Positions 1-8,824 of a stretch of DNA of 64,000 bases are shown here, one piece after another. Position 1 is the stretch's first letter. Each line of letters begins with the position of its first letter. A model generated the notes under the pieces. It was not told the DNA's origin. It ran no database searches and worked only from the letters and a program-made list of their open reading frames with translations. The DNA is from Acidobacteriota bacterium (GTDB taxonomy: Bacteria > Acidobacteriota > Blastocatellia > RBC074), in the NCBI GenBank assembly GCA_016710075.1, contig JADJLO010000017.1, positions 124,001-188,000 of the forward strand. The letters run 5' to 3'. The position numbers and the translations under genes are program-made.

Positions 1-784
1 GCCTGAAATCATTGCGGTCGTCATTGGCCAGCCGCTCCATCATCTCAATTAACAACGGGATGTTCTTTTCTGGCGATAACCGCCCGGCGTAGAGCAATAG
101 CCGGGTTCCTTCATTTCCCCCGAGCTGCACAATTAATTGCCTGCGTTTGGATTCATTTGGATGGGTAGCGGCGAACTGCTCGACATCGGCTCCCATCGGC
201 AACACGTGCACCGGGCGTTCATGTTTCGGATTCATCGCCGTCAACAGTTCGTTCGCCGTGTATTGAGAATTGGCGATGTGGTAATCAAACAGCGGGATGT
301 AGAGATTGCCCAGGTAAGTTTGCGACCATTGCTTTCCGGCATTCCCCCGCATGAGAAAAGCGCCGACGTTGTCATCCATTCGTTCGCAACTCATCCCGAC
401 CAGCACTGGACGCGACACGCCGGCCAGCCACTTTCGCCGTAGCAAACCGCTCAGCCAGCAGGTTGAATACTTGTCGCAGATTTCGACCAGGTCCGGTTTT
501 TCATCGCGCAGAATCTGTGTCAGCCTGCCACCCAAAAATGGCAAATATGCTGGCGGCATCAACAGCCGATAGCGGCGGTCAAAGAATGGAGCCTGCGGCG
601 CTTCTACGTGATAGATGCGGCTGAATTCGCCCAGTTCTTCGACGCAGGTTCGATTGCTCGGCACGACAATGGCCATCTCACGGCCAAGGCGGTCAGCAGC
701 TTTCAGCAGCGAACGATAGAAGGTGCTGATGCCGCCCGATGTCTGGTGAATAGCATTGGTGATGTGAAGAGTTTTAATTGGCAT
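1..784 (-). CDS. Glycosyltransferase family 4, 3' end outside window
   Basis: The minus strand reads open without a stop from an ATG at 784 to the window edge, giving the first 261 residues. The start MPIKTLHITNAIHQTSGGIS is the usual N-terminal Rossmann opening of a GT-B glycosyltransferase with a glycine-rich donor-domain loop. Near residue 205 GADVEQF and then LLYAGRLSPEKN mark the beginning of the second Rossmann domain, as in GT4 retaining enzymes that use nucleotide sugars. The start overlaps the end of the upstream membrane-protein gene by about 11 bases, so it is the last visible gene of a four-gene operon. Acceptor and product cannot be inferred. Confidence 0.85.
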   Translation of the reverse strand, partial: MPIKTLHITNAIHQTSGGISTFYRSLLKAADRLGREMAIVVPSNRTCVEELGEFSRIYHVEAPQAPFFDRRYRLLMPPAYLPFLGGRLTQILRDEKPDLVEICDKYSTCWLSGLLRRKWLAGVSRPVLVGMSCERMDDNVGAFLMRGNAGKQWSQTYLGNLYIPLFDYHIANSQYTANELLTAMNPKHERPVHVLPMGADVEQFAATHPNESKRRQLIVQLGGNEGTRLLLYAGRLSPEKNIPLLIEMMERLANDDRNDFR

Positions 785-1370
785 CTGGTTTCAGTAGGAA
801 TTGCCATAAAGCACGCGGAATTGCAGTGAGAAAGTCGAAGATGATACGCGGCATTTGCCGAAAGTCTGCGAGCAACGACTGGCGTTCCGCTCCGACAATG
901 AATACACCGCGCCTCATAGCGAAAAGATTGAAGATGGCTGAAATCATCGAAAGGCAAACCGAAGCGATAATCCCGGCCTTTAACTTCTTCGTGCCGCTTG
1001 CCCAATGAAGCGCGAACTCCATTGTGTGATTGATTGCCGGGATGAGAACCATCGTCGTCAACGTGGCCAGCCAGACAGGCTGCGCACGCCGGAACGATTG
1101 CAGGATCGCTCCGTAAAATCCGGCTACGGTTATGTAAAACGTGGATTCAATGCTCATCGCGCCCAGCGCTGCCGATAATCCCGCGCCGAGGCTTGCCACA
1201 AAAAATATTCCGCCGCGCAAGACAGCGCTCAGAACTGCGGATTTCCAATTCCAGCGCCGCCATAAATTTTCAACCGGATGGCGAAAAAGATTGAGTAAGG
1301 CTTCGCCGATGGTCAAGGGATAATCTGGCGTTGAATTGTGGTTAACCGATAGCGTCTTTACTGACTGCAT
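774..1370 (-). CDS. Hypothetical polytopic membrane protein
   Basis: This 198-residue protein has several hydrophobic stretches, around residues 46-75, 78-92, 98-118 and 130-152, and no catalytic motif that I recognise. The C-terminal 40 residues are amphipathic and end in KPDAN. The gene overlaps the preceding glycosyltransferase by about 29 bases and the following one by 11, so translational coupling is likely. It may be a membrane partner for surface glycan or glycolipid assembly, but that rests only on its neighbours. Confidence 0.6.
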   Translation of the reverse strand: MQSVKTLSVNHNSTPDYPLTIGEALLNLFRHPVENLWRRWNWKSAVLSAVLRGGIFFVASLGAGLSAALGAMSIESTFYITVAGFYGAILQSFRRAQPVWLATLTTMVLIPAINHTMEFALHWASGTKKLKAGIIASVCLSMISAIFNLFAMRRGVFIVGAERQSLLADFRQMPRIIFDFLTAIPRALWQFLLKPDAN

Positions 1371-2614
1371 TTGGCCTCACTGTTGTCGATTGCAATGGCG
1401 AATGGAACGCACGTTCCGTTGCCTTTCGTTGCAGACAGACTTCATACGCCTGATAGACCTGCTCGAAAACCTTGTCCCACGAAGCCAGGCAAGCCAGTTC
1501 GCGCGCCGCGTCGCGCATCTGCCGGTGTAGTGTGGGCTGCGACATTAAACGCAATGTGGCATCAAGAAAGCCCTGCTCTCCATTCGCCACCAAGCCTGTC
1601 TGACCATCACAGATAATGAATTTGGGGCCACCCTGGTCGCTGACAACGGCAGGCACGCCTGATGCCTGAGCTTCCAACACGACATTCCCGAAGGTGTCGG
1701 TGTGGGAGGGGAAGACAAATAAATCCAGATTGGCATAAGCGCGAGCCAATGCCTCGCCATTCAGCACACCGGCGAACTGTGTCGCCTGCATTTGTTGTTC
1801 CAGCCACTCGCGTTCGCTGCCAGTTCCGACAATGACGAAATGGAAATCGCGCATTCCGGCCGCCAGCAATCCCTTTTCCAATTTTCGCCAGCAGCCTGAC
1901 GTTCTTTTCCGCCGTCAGGCGACCGACATAACCAATCTTGAATAACCCATCCTGACGCGCGCGTTTGACCGGCGAAAAGAGATTGGTGTCAACACCGCGC
2001 CCCATCATAAAGACCGGATGATTCGTATGAAGTTCGAGCATACGGACCAGATCTTCGTTCGGGGCAAGGCACACTTTTCCAAGTTTGTAGAACAGCATCA
2101 TCATTTTGAGGCTGATGTTCTGAGCCGATCGTGTCAGCGAAATCTGACGAACATCAGGTAAGAACGGCATCAACTTTGCGAGGAAGCTTGATAGTCTTTG
2201 TCCCGCGTATTCGTGTACGTTCGTGTGCCAGGACATCACCAGGGGGATCTCCAGTTTCCGCGCGACATACAGGCCGAGCAAGCCAATGTCACTTGGGCCG
2301 GTGATGTGAATGACATCCGGGTTGAACCGGCGGACGGTTTCCAGCGCCAATCGCGCGTGCCTCATCATCAATAGATCGAAGCGTAAATCAGCGTCCAGCT
2401 TGAAGCCGATTTTCGTTCGCGGCAGTTCCAATCTTTGCAAACTGCCCTCATTCATCAACATGTGGTTACGTGTGCCCGCCGCAGCGGCGTGAACACATAG
2501 GAAGGGAAGGTCACGGCGGCGCGCAAATGCGGCCAGCATCCGGCTGGTGTGGGCGACGCCGTTTACTTCCAAATACGAATCAGTAAAGAACGCCACGCGC
2601 TGCTCAGCTTTCAT
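1342..2614 (-). CDS. Glycosyltransferase family 4, one frameshift
   Basis: Two overlapping minus-strand frames make one GT-B enzyme of about 420 residues. The N-terminal frame (2614 to about 1885) starts MKAEQRVAFFTDSYLEVNGV, the classic opening of a GT4 acceptor domain, and includes MSWHTNVHEYAG and the interdomain GRGVDTNLFSP. The C-terminal frame (about 1881 to 1342) carries the donor-sugar site FVFPSHTDTFGNVVLEAQAS, with the second glutamate of the EX7E signature. The frames meet at RLTAEKNVRLLAKI near 1884, where a one-base indel breaks the reading; no domain is missing, so sequencing error is more likely than a true pseudogene. The start overlaps the PHP gene's stop by 11 bases. Resembles the family that includes PimB and digalactosyl-type transferases; substrate unknown. 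Confidence 0.8.
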
Positions 2615-3787
2615 AACTCATCCTTTCAGCCATCTCCAGTTTCACGGCTTCCCTGGTGAGCGCCAATCGCAGGGCTGGTTGCAAGTTCGTCCCCAGCATT
2701 CGTAGCATCCATAAGCTGACACGCACCCACCTTGGGCCACCGCCTGGCCAATGCCTCGTTAGTGAATGGCGGCCGCAGCCATCGCCAATATCAATGAAGA
2801 CCCGGTCATTCCATCGCTCCTGCCCCAGGGGGTGATTTGGGTAATCGCGCAACACATCCGCTGCCACTTGAATTGTCCGCGCCACCAGCGAATTGCGGTA
2901 TTCCGGCATCAGCAGCACTTCGCTGTGTTGATCCTCACGGACTTCTGCGACGAAATCGGCAAACGAATTCGCTCGCGTCAGATTCACCATTGTATTGGCC
3001 TGACATCCATGACGATCACCGCCTGTGACGACGGGAAAGCCAAAATCTTCCGCCAATTTCAGGACCGCACGGTTTTCAGCCCAGGAACGAAATCCATTGA
3101 TTTCAAGCGCGTGGATCCATTCGCCGTGTTCTGCCAGGAAGGCCCTCAGGCAGGCCCGGTGCTCGTTTTCTCCGATGAATTCGATGTCCCACATCGGGTG
3201 ATTCAGCACGACCAGGATTTCAGGCGTTTCATTGAGCAAGACAAACAAATCGCGCAGCCTCATCGCATCGACATCCTGCTCCGTATATTTCATCAACAGG
3301 CGGTAAATCTCCGTGGCGGAATCTTGCGGCAGGTTGTGAACGCCCAGATGAAAAAATCCATCGCCATACGGCACCGTCCATTCCAGCGAGATCGGAATTC
3401 GGCGACCTGAATCAATTACTTGCAATCGCAAACTGGCTTCGATGTCGTCGTGATCGGTATTGAAACAAAAGCAGGCAATCCGAGCCTGCTTTCAATCTGC
3501 AACCTTTCGACTTCCAGCACCTGACGCGGAGAAACCGGCGGCGTCCAGTGCGCCTTCCCAAAATCAATCGTCTTTTCATGGATCGTTAAGTAACGATCCA
3601 TCTCAGTGCGGAAAAAGCGCGAGACCACTGGAATCATTGCGGCGTAGTGCGGAATGAACGTCAGCAACTCCTTGGAAAAACTGGTATGGCAGTGCAGCGA
3701 GGCGGCAGCGCGGAATCCATGTAATGTCGCAGACAAACTCGTTTCTGCACCTTCATACACGTGCGTTCGGGTGTTGGCGGAATTCAA
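2604..3787 (-). CDS. PHP-domain metal-dependent phosphoesterase, one frameshift
   Basis: The protein, about 394 residues, reads in two frames that join near 3450. The N-terminal frame has LHCHTSFSKE, the first histidine motif of a PHP (polymerase and histidinol phosphatase) domain. At the junction the other frame supplies the DHDD metal site, which is broken by a missing base. The C-terminal frame then shows VVLNHPMWD and VVTGGDRHG, further histidine and aspartate metal ligands. The family hydrolyses phosphoesters using two or three metal ions. It is the first gene of the operon with two glycosyltransferases, so it may act on a phosphorylated sugar or lipid, or be regulatory. The substrate cannot be told from sequence. 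Confidence 0.75.
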
Positions 3788-4276
3788 TTTGTCTCCTCCT
3801 GAAGTAGTTGGATAGGAAATGCAGATGCAAGGAAGAGACTAAAAGAGCCATGTTTTGGCGACTTAATGAGCGCGATAAATAATGTTCAAGATTTTGCTAA
3901 GTTCTTGTTAAGCAGAACTACTGCCGAAGATTAAACCCGGTTTTTATAAATCACGCAGTCCGAATTGAGACTGCACGTTTACCACCCCAGGTCACAAAAT
4001 TCTGGCTCATGGTACTGGGCAATTACTGAGCAAGGGTGCGGACCAATAACCACCTTACCCCACACAAACAACGGACACGGCACAAAGACGCGAAGCGGAT
4101 CAGCACCTCACGCGCCTTTGTGTTGTTGTCCGATCCTTCCGCATTGCAAACCTTACGCTTTGTTAAGCCGTATTTAATTTCAACTTAACATCTCTCTGCT
4201 ACGCTCGGGTTTAGTTGAGACAGGATTTACCACTTCCAACACACGCAACCATAATTTATTAAAAGGGAGATCACCT
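3788..4276. other. Divergent intergenic region
   Basis: About 490 bases separate the minus-strand PHP operon from the plus-strand TonB receptor. It must hold both promoters. I see an AT-rich stretch around 3840-3950 and another around 4160-4195, but no -35/-10 pair convincing enough to call. A ribosome-binding site AAGGGAGA lies at 4261-4268, just before the receptor start. No gene or RNA was recognised. Confidence 0.4.
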
Positions 4277-7264
4277 ATGATTTCGACCGTCCGCCCCAAT
4301 CAGGAAGAAGGGCGTCAAGCCTTGACCAGAAAAGCATTTACACTCATTGGCCTCTTGATGTTGATTTGCGCCACGAGCCTATGCGCCTTTGCGCAATCCG
4401 AATCGGGCAGCGCTGCCATCGAAGGCGCGATCACTGATCAGAACTCGCAAGCGATCAATGGCGCGACCGTCACCATTCGCAATCAGGAAACAGGCTATGC
4501 GCGAAAGCTGGTAACCAACGCGCGCGGCGAATTCATTGCCAGTGTCATGCCGGTTGGAACGTATGCGATCGAAGTCACCGCCAGCGGCTTCGCCACGGCC
4601 AAACGCGAGCGGATCACGCTTACGGTCGGCAATACCGAAACAGTCAACCTTTCGTTGACTCTGGCTTCGTTAAGTGAACAGGTCGTCGTCACATCGGATC
4701 AAACTACCCTGGATACAGAAGAAGGCGCGACCGGTACCACTATCGGGCCACGCTCGATTACCGACCTGCCGATTCGCGGGCGCAATTTCACCGACCTCAT
4801 TCAACTGACCCCGGGCATCGTGCAGGATTCCGACCGCAAAGGGCTGGTTATCGCCGGGCAGCGTTCGATCAATTCAAACATCGCGCTGGACGGCGCGGAT
4901 TTCAACGACGCGTTGCAGGGCAATCAGCGCGGCGGCAATGACGCGGTCTTTTTCTTTCCGCAAACCGCCATTCGCGAATTTCAGGTGGTGCGTTCAGGCG
5001 TGTCTGCCGAAGTCGGGCGAACCGGCGGAGGTTTCGTCAACGCGGTCACCAAATCGGGCACGAACGAATTTCACGGCGAAGCTTTTTACCTTAACCGCAA
5101 TCCGAATCTGACTTCGCCCGATGCGTTTGAAAATAAGGGCAACAATCAGCAGAACCAGTTTGGCGGTTCCATCGGCGGGCCGATCAAAAAAGATCGCGCC
5201 TTCTTCTTCATCGGCGCTGAACAGAACTTCCTGCGCATTCCCTACTTCGTTCGCTTTGCGACTCCTGCCGCAGGGCTGACGGTTCCGGCGGACATCGCGA
5301 ATCTGCAAGGTGAGCAGCAGAGCACCAACAATCCGACGGCGGTTTTCGCGCGAACGGATTTCATCATTTCCCAAAACAACACGCTCAACATCCAATATAC
5401 CTTCGCGCGGTTTCGCGGTGAGAATTTCGGCGCACTGGCCGATGGCACTACGTTGACTGACAACTTCGCTTCCACAAATTACGAAGCGGCGAATTCCAGT
5501 CACGGCTTGAAGCTGGGGTTGGTGACAGTCTTTGATGCGCGCACCATCAACGAATTCCGCGCGCAAATCGCCACAGATCGCCGCCGGGAAGATCCAAATA
5601 CAATCGGCCCTGAAATCCGGGTGGACAACTATGGACGGTTCGGCAATTCCAGCAGCCGCCCCCGCCGGTTTGAGACTGAGCGATACCAGTTATCCGATAA
5701 TTTAAGCTTAAACACTGGCGCGCATCGGCTGCGCTTTGGCGTTGATATGAACATCAACGATTTCACAGCCCAGCGCCAGCCGGATTTCCTGGGCACGTGG
5801 CGCTTCAGCAGTCTGGCCGATTTCCTGAACGGGATTCCACGCCGTTTGACGCAAACGGTCGTGCTCTTCCCTGAATTGATCGTCGCCAAAGGCTCGCAGA
5901 AGGAACTGGCCTTTTTCGCGCAGGATCGGGTGAAACTGTCCAGCTCGCTGACGCTGACCGCAGGATTGCGTTGGGAGGGTCAATGGAATCCACAACCCGT
6001 GCGCCCCAATCCGGCGTTACGCGAAACCACTTTCATCCCCAATGACCTAAAGATGTGGCAGCCGCGTCTGGGACTGGCCTGGGATGCCGGCAACAAAGGC
6101 CGCACGGTCGTGCGCCTTTCGGCGGGGTTGTACAGCTCACGCACGCCGTCGGTGCTCTTCCTGCGCGTTTTCACCAACAACGATCTGGTAACGAAAGATT
6201 ACAGTTTTGATGAACGTAGCGGCGCCTGCCGTACGGCAACGGGCGCAGCCATTCCGGCAAACTGCGTCTTCCGTGGAACGGGCACAATCATCACTTATCC
6301 GAACATTCTGACAGCAGTTCCGAACTTACCCACCGGCATCAACAATCGCGTGCAATCGCGTGCCTTCGGCTTTCAACCCGATTTCGTCAACCCGCGCACC
6401 TTTCAGACTTCGGTCACCGTCGATCAGAGCCTTGGCAAAGATTTCAGTTTGTCGGTCGGCTACGTTCACAGTTCCGCCTGGAATTTGCAGCGGCGCGTGG
6501 ATAAGAATTTAGGCGCGCCGACGATTGACGCGGCAACTGGTTACCCGCGCTTTCTGGCTGCGCGGCCCAATCCAACCATCGGCATTTTTTCAATCAACGA
6601 ATCGTCCGCGCACTCAAACTACGAGGCATTGGTGGTGAGTCTGCAACGGCGTTTCGCTCGGCGGTATCAGGTTGGCGTGAATTACACATACTCTGACAAT
6701 CGCGACGACGATTCGAATGAGCGCAACTTCTCTCGCGAAACCGTCTTGAATCCGTTCGACCTGAAAGCCGAAGCCGGGCCGTCCAAACAGGATGTGCGGC
6801 ATAACTTCAATATAAATGGATTGGTTGATCTGGGTGCCGGCTTCACGTTGAGCGGGATTCTAATCACGCGTTCAGGCTTCCCTTACACGGCTGTCGTTGG
6901 CGACGATATTCAGGGCGATATAAACACAGACAACGACCGAGCTGTCATCAATGGCCGCGTAGTCGGACGCAACACACTGCGCCAGCCGAAATTCTTCAAC
7001 CTTGATCTGCGTCTTCTGAAATCGTTTAGCCTGGGAGAAACGCGGCGGCTGTCATTCACGGCGGAGTTCTTCAACGTGACGCGCGCATCAAACAAAAACT
7101 TCGGTGTGGATTCGATCAGTATATACGGTAACGCAGGCAACAGCCTGCCTGGTGTGGCAGTGCCGACGGTTTTCCCCTTACCGGGTGAGCCTTTCACCGC
7201 GCCATCAACCGCGCGGTTCGGCGGCCCGCGTCAGTTGCAACTTGGGGCGCGTCTCGTCTTCTAG
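4277..7264 (+). CDS. TonB-dependent outer-membrane receptor, Oar-like, with carboxypeptidase-regulatory domain
   Basis: A 995-residue outer-membrane protein. Residues 1-40 form a signal peptide ending CAFAQ. Residues about 45-130 are a carboxypeptidase-regulatory-like beta-sandwich (IEGAITDQNSQAINGATVTI). Residues about 145-255 are the plug domain (ITDLPIRGRNFTDLIQLTPG), and the rest is a beta-barrel with a terminal phenylalanine (LGARLVF), as expected for Bam-dependent insertion. This architecture is typical of the expanded Oar/TonB family of Acidobacteriota, which imports oligosaccharides, peptides or metal complexes using TonB energy. The AAGGGAGA ribosome site about 8 bases upstream supports the start. 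It appears monocistronic, ending at a strong terminator. The ligand is unknown. Confidence 0.92.
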   Translation: MISTVRPNQEEGRQALTRKAFTLIGLLMLICATSLCAFAQSESGSAAIEGAITDQNSQAINGATVTIRNQETGYARKLVTNARGEFIASVMPVGTYAIEVTASGFATAKRERITLTVGNTETVNLSLTLASLSEQVVVTSDQTTLDTEEGATGTTIGPRSITDLPIRGRNFTDLIQLTPGIVQDSDRKGLVIAGQRSINSNIALDGADFNDALQGNQRGGNDAVFFFPQTAIREFQVVRSGVSAEVGRTGGGFVNAVTKSGTNEFHGEAFYLNRNPNLTSPDAFENKGNNQQNQFGGSIGGPIKKDRAFFFIGAEQNFLRIPYFVRFATPAAGLTVPADIANLQGEQQSTNNPTAVFARTDFIISQNNTLNIQYTFARFRGENFGALADGTTLTDNFASTNYEAANSSHGLKLGLVTVFDARTINEFRAQIATDRRREDPNTIGPEIRVDNYGRFGNSSSRPRRFETERYQLSDNLSLNTGAHRLRFGVDMNINDFTAQRQPDFLGTWRFSSLADFLNGIPRRLTQTVVLFPELIVAKGSQKELAFFAQDRVKLSSSLTLTAGLRWEGQWNPQPVRPNPALRETTFIPNDLKMWQPRLGLAWDAGNKGRTVVRLSAGLYSSRTPSVLFLRVFTNNDLVTKDYSFDERSGACRTATGAAIPANCVFRGTGTIITYPNILTAVPNLPTGINNRVQSRAFGFQPDFVNPRTFQTSVTVDQSLGKDFSLSVGYVHSSAWNLQRRVDKNLGAPTIDAATGYPRFLAARPNPTIGIFSINESSAHSNYEALVVSLQRRFARRYQVGVNYTYSDNRDDDSNERNFSRETVLNPFDLKAEAGPSKQDVRHNFNINGLVDLGAGFTLSGILITRSGFPYTAVVGDDIQGDINTDNDRAVINGRVVGRNTLRQPKFFNLDLRLLKSFSLGETRRLSFTAEFFNVTRASNKNFGVDSISIYGNAGNSLPGVAVPTVFPLPGEPFTAPSTARFGGPRQLQLGARLVF

Positions 7265-7316
7265 AGCGGCTGCCTGACCTGACCAATTGCTATCAATCGA
7301 AGCCGCAGCAGGACCG

Positions 7317-7360
7317 CGAGACGCTTCGAGCAGCCACGCTCGAAGCGTCTCGTGTTTTTT
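7317..7360 (+). terminator. Rho-independent terminator of the TonB receptor gene
   Basis: A perfect 14-base stem (CGAGACGCTTCGAG pairing with CTCGAAGCGTCTCG) with an 8-base loop is followed at once by TGTTTTTT. It lies about 55 bases after the receptor stop codon on the plus strand. Confidence 0.9.
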
Positions 7361-7519
7361 GCAGCACCTCCAGTCCATAAGCTTTGAGCTCTTCGGCATC
7401 TTGTCCGTGTCTCTTCGGTAAGGCGGATACTGTTGGCGAATTCAGTTTCGATTCACGAGGGCCAAAGGCTCGGTGAGAAAACAGCCAGGGGCTCCGCTGG
7501 ATGATGTCGCAGTCTTTGC

Positions 7520-8824
7520 TTAAATCGGGGAGAGCTCAGCAATGTGACCTGTGCTGCTGCCAAAGGAATTGGTTTCAATTCCGAGGCGGTGCATCATTGT
7601 CACAAACAGATTGCATAGCGGCGTATTGTGATTGCGGTTGAACGCGATGTGCTGGCCGTGTTTGAAACCGCCTCCGGCCAGGATGATCGGCAGGTTGGTG
7701 TTGTCATGAATGTTGGCTTCGCCCATGTTGCTGCCGTACAGCACCATCGTGCGATCCAGCAATCGTTCACCGCCTTCGGATTTGCCGGCCAGATTGGTCA
7801 TCAGTTTGTTCAGTACAGCCATGTGCCGGCGGTCGGCGGCTTCCAATTGGCGCAGCTTTTTCTCGTTTTGGCCGTGATGGCTTAAACCGTGGTAGCTCTC
7901 GGTCGTGTCCTGTTGTCCGCCCAGTTTGAAAATGGGTGTCCAGAAGGCATCGAGCATCAGCGTGACGAGGCGCGTGGAATCGGACTCAAACGCGAGCTGC
8001 GCCATGTCCAGCATCAACTCGAACTTTTCAAAGAAGTATTTGCCTTCCTGAATCGCAGCAGGCGCTGGGCTTGTGGTTTTGGGCAGCGGACGTGTTTCCC
8101 ATTCACGCGCGATCACCAAACGCTGTTCGACTTCACGCACTGAGGTGAGGTATTGATCCAGTCGCGCTCTGTCCGCGCTGCCCAGATTGCGGCTGAAACG
8201 ACTGGCTTCGCTGTTCAAGGTATCGAGAATGCTGCCGCGTTCTTCCAGCCGGCGAAGCTGTCGCTGCACGGCAGCGGCATCGCCCTGCACAAACATTTTC
8301 TGATACAACGCCGTCGCACTGTCTTCGGCGGGCAACAACACGCCGTCGCGCGTCCACGACAGGCTGCGATTGGCTTTTTCGATGTTGACGCCCAGGTTGA
8401 ACGACGGGAAGCGAGTCACCTGGCCGAGCTTTTCCGCCGCGAACTGATCGAGCGAAATCGTGTTGCGAAAGCCCGCCTTGAACGCGCCACGCGCCGAAGT
8501 GAGAAAGCAATTGCCCGTGCTGTGGCCACTGGTCACGTTGGGATGCGACAGGCCGCTGAAGACGGTGAAGTCTTCGCGGTGTGGATCAAGAATCGAGAGC
8601 AGCGGCGACGCTTCGTAATTGCGCCCGGCTTCTTGCGGAAAGAAATGCTTCGGCAAGACGCCGATGTTGTTGACGATTGCAAGCATACGGCGCGGCACTT
8701 TGGCGTCTGCTGTGCGCGCAAAGGCCGGCGTCATGCAATCCAGCGCAGGCAGCGCGAGCGTTATGCCCAGACTTCGCAAGAATGTGCGGCGTGCGATGCG
8801 TGAAGAAGAAGTTCGGATGTTCAT
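7520..8824 (-). CDS. DUF1552 family secreted protein
   Basis: A 434-residue protein. The N-terminus has a twin-arginine export signal (RRTFLRSLGITLALPALD). The body matches the DUF1552 pattern: GLSHPNVTSGHSTGNCFLT, LDQFAAEKLGQ, SWTRDGVLLPAE, and a C-terminal YGSNMGEANIHDNTNLPIIL segment that resembles the sulfatase-like DUF1501 group. Its start overlaps the end of the DUF1592-type gene by 4 bases, so the two are translated as a coupled pair. Such pairs are common in Planctomycetes, Verrucomicrobia and Acidobacteriota; the biochemical role is not established. Probably periplasmic. Confidence 0.9.
   Translation of the reverse strand: MNIRTSSSRIARRTFLRSLGITLALPALDCMTPAFARTADAKVPRRMLAIVNNIGVLPKHFFPQEAGRNYEASPLLSILDPHREDFTVFSGLSHPNVTSGHSTGNCFLTSARGAFKAGFRNTISLDQFAAEKLGQVTRFPSFNLGVNIEKANRSLSWTRDGVLLPAEDSATALYQKMFVQGDAAAVQRQLRRLEERGSILDTLNSEASRFSRNLGSADRARLDQYLTSVREVEQRLVIAREWETRPLPKTTSPAPAAIQEGKYFFEKFELMLDMAQLAFESDSTRLVTLMLDAFWTPIFKLGGQQDTTESYHGLSHHGQNEKKLRQLEAADRRHMAVLNKLMTNLAGKSEGGERLLDRTMVLYGSNMGEANIHDNTNLPIILAGGGFKHGQHIAFNRNHNTPLCNLFVTMMHRLGIETNSFGSSTGHIAELSPI

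Noticed and set aside
2766..3410. A 214-codon plus-strand frame opposite the PHP gene
   Set aside because: Antisense shadow; the PHP motifs lie on the minus strand.
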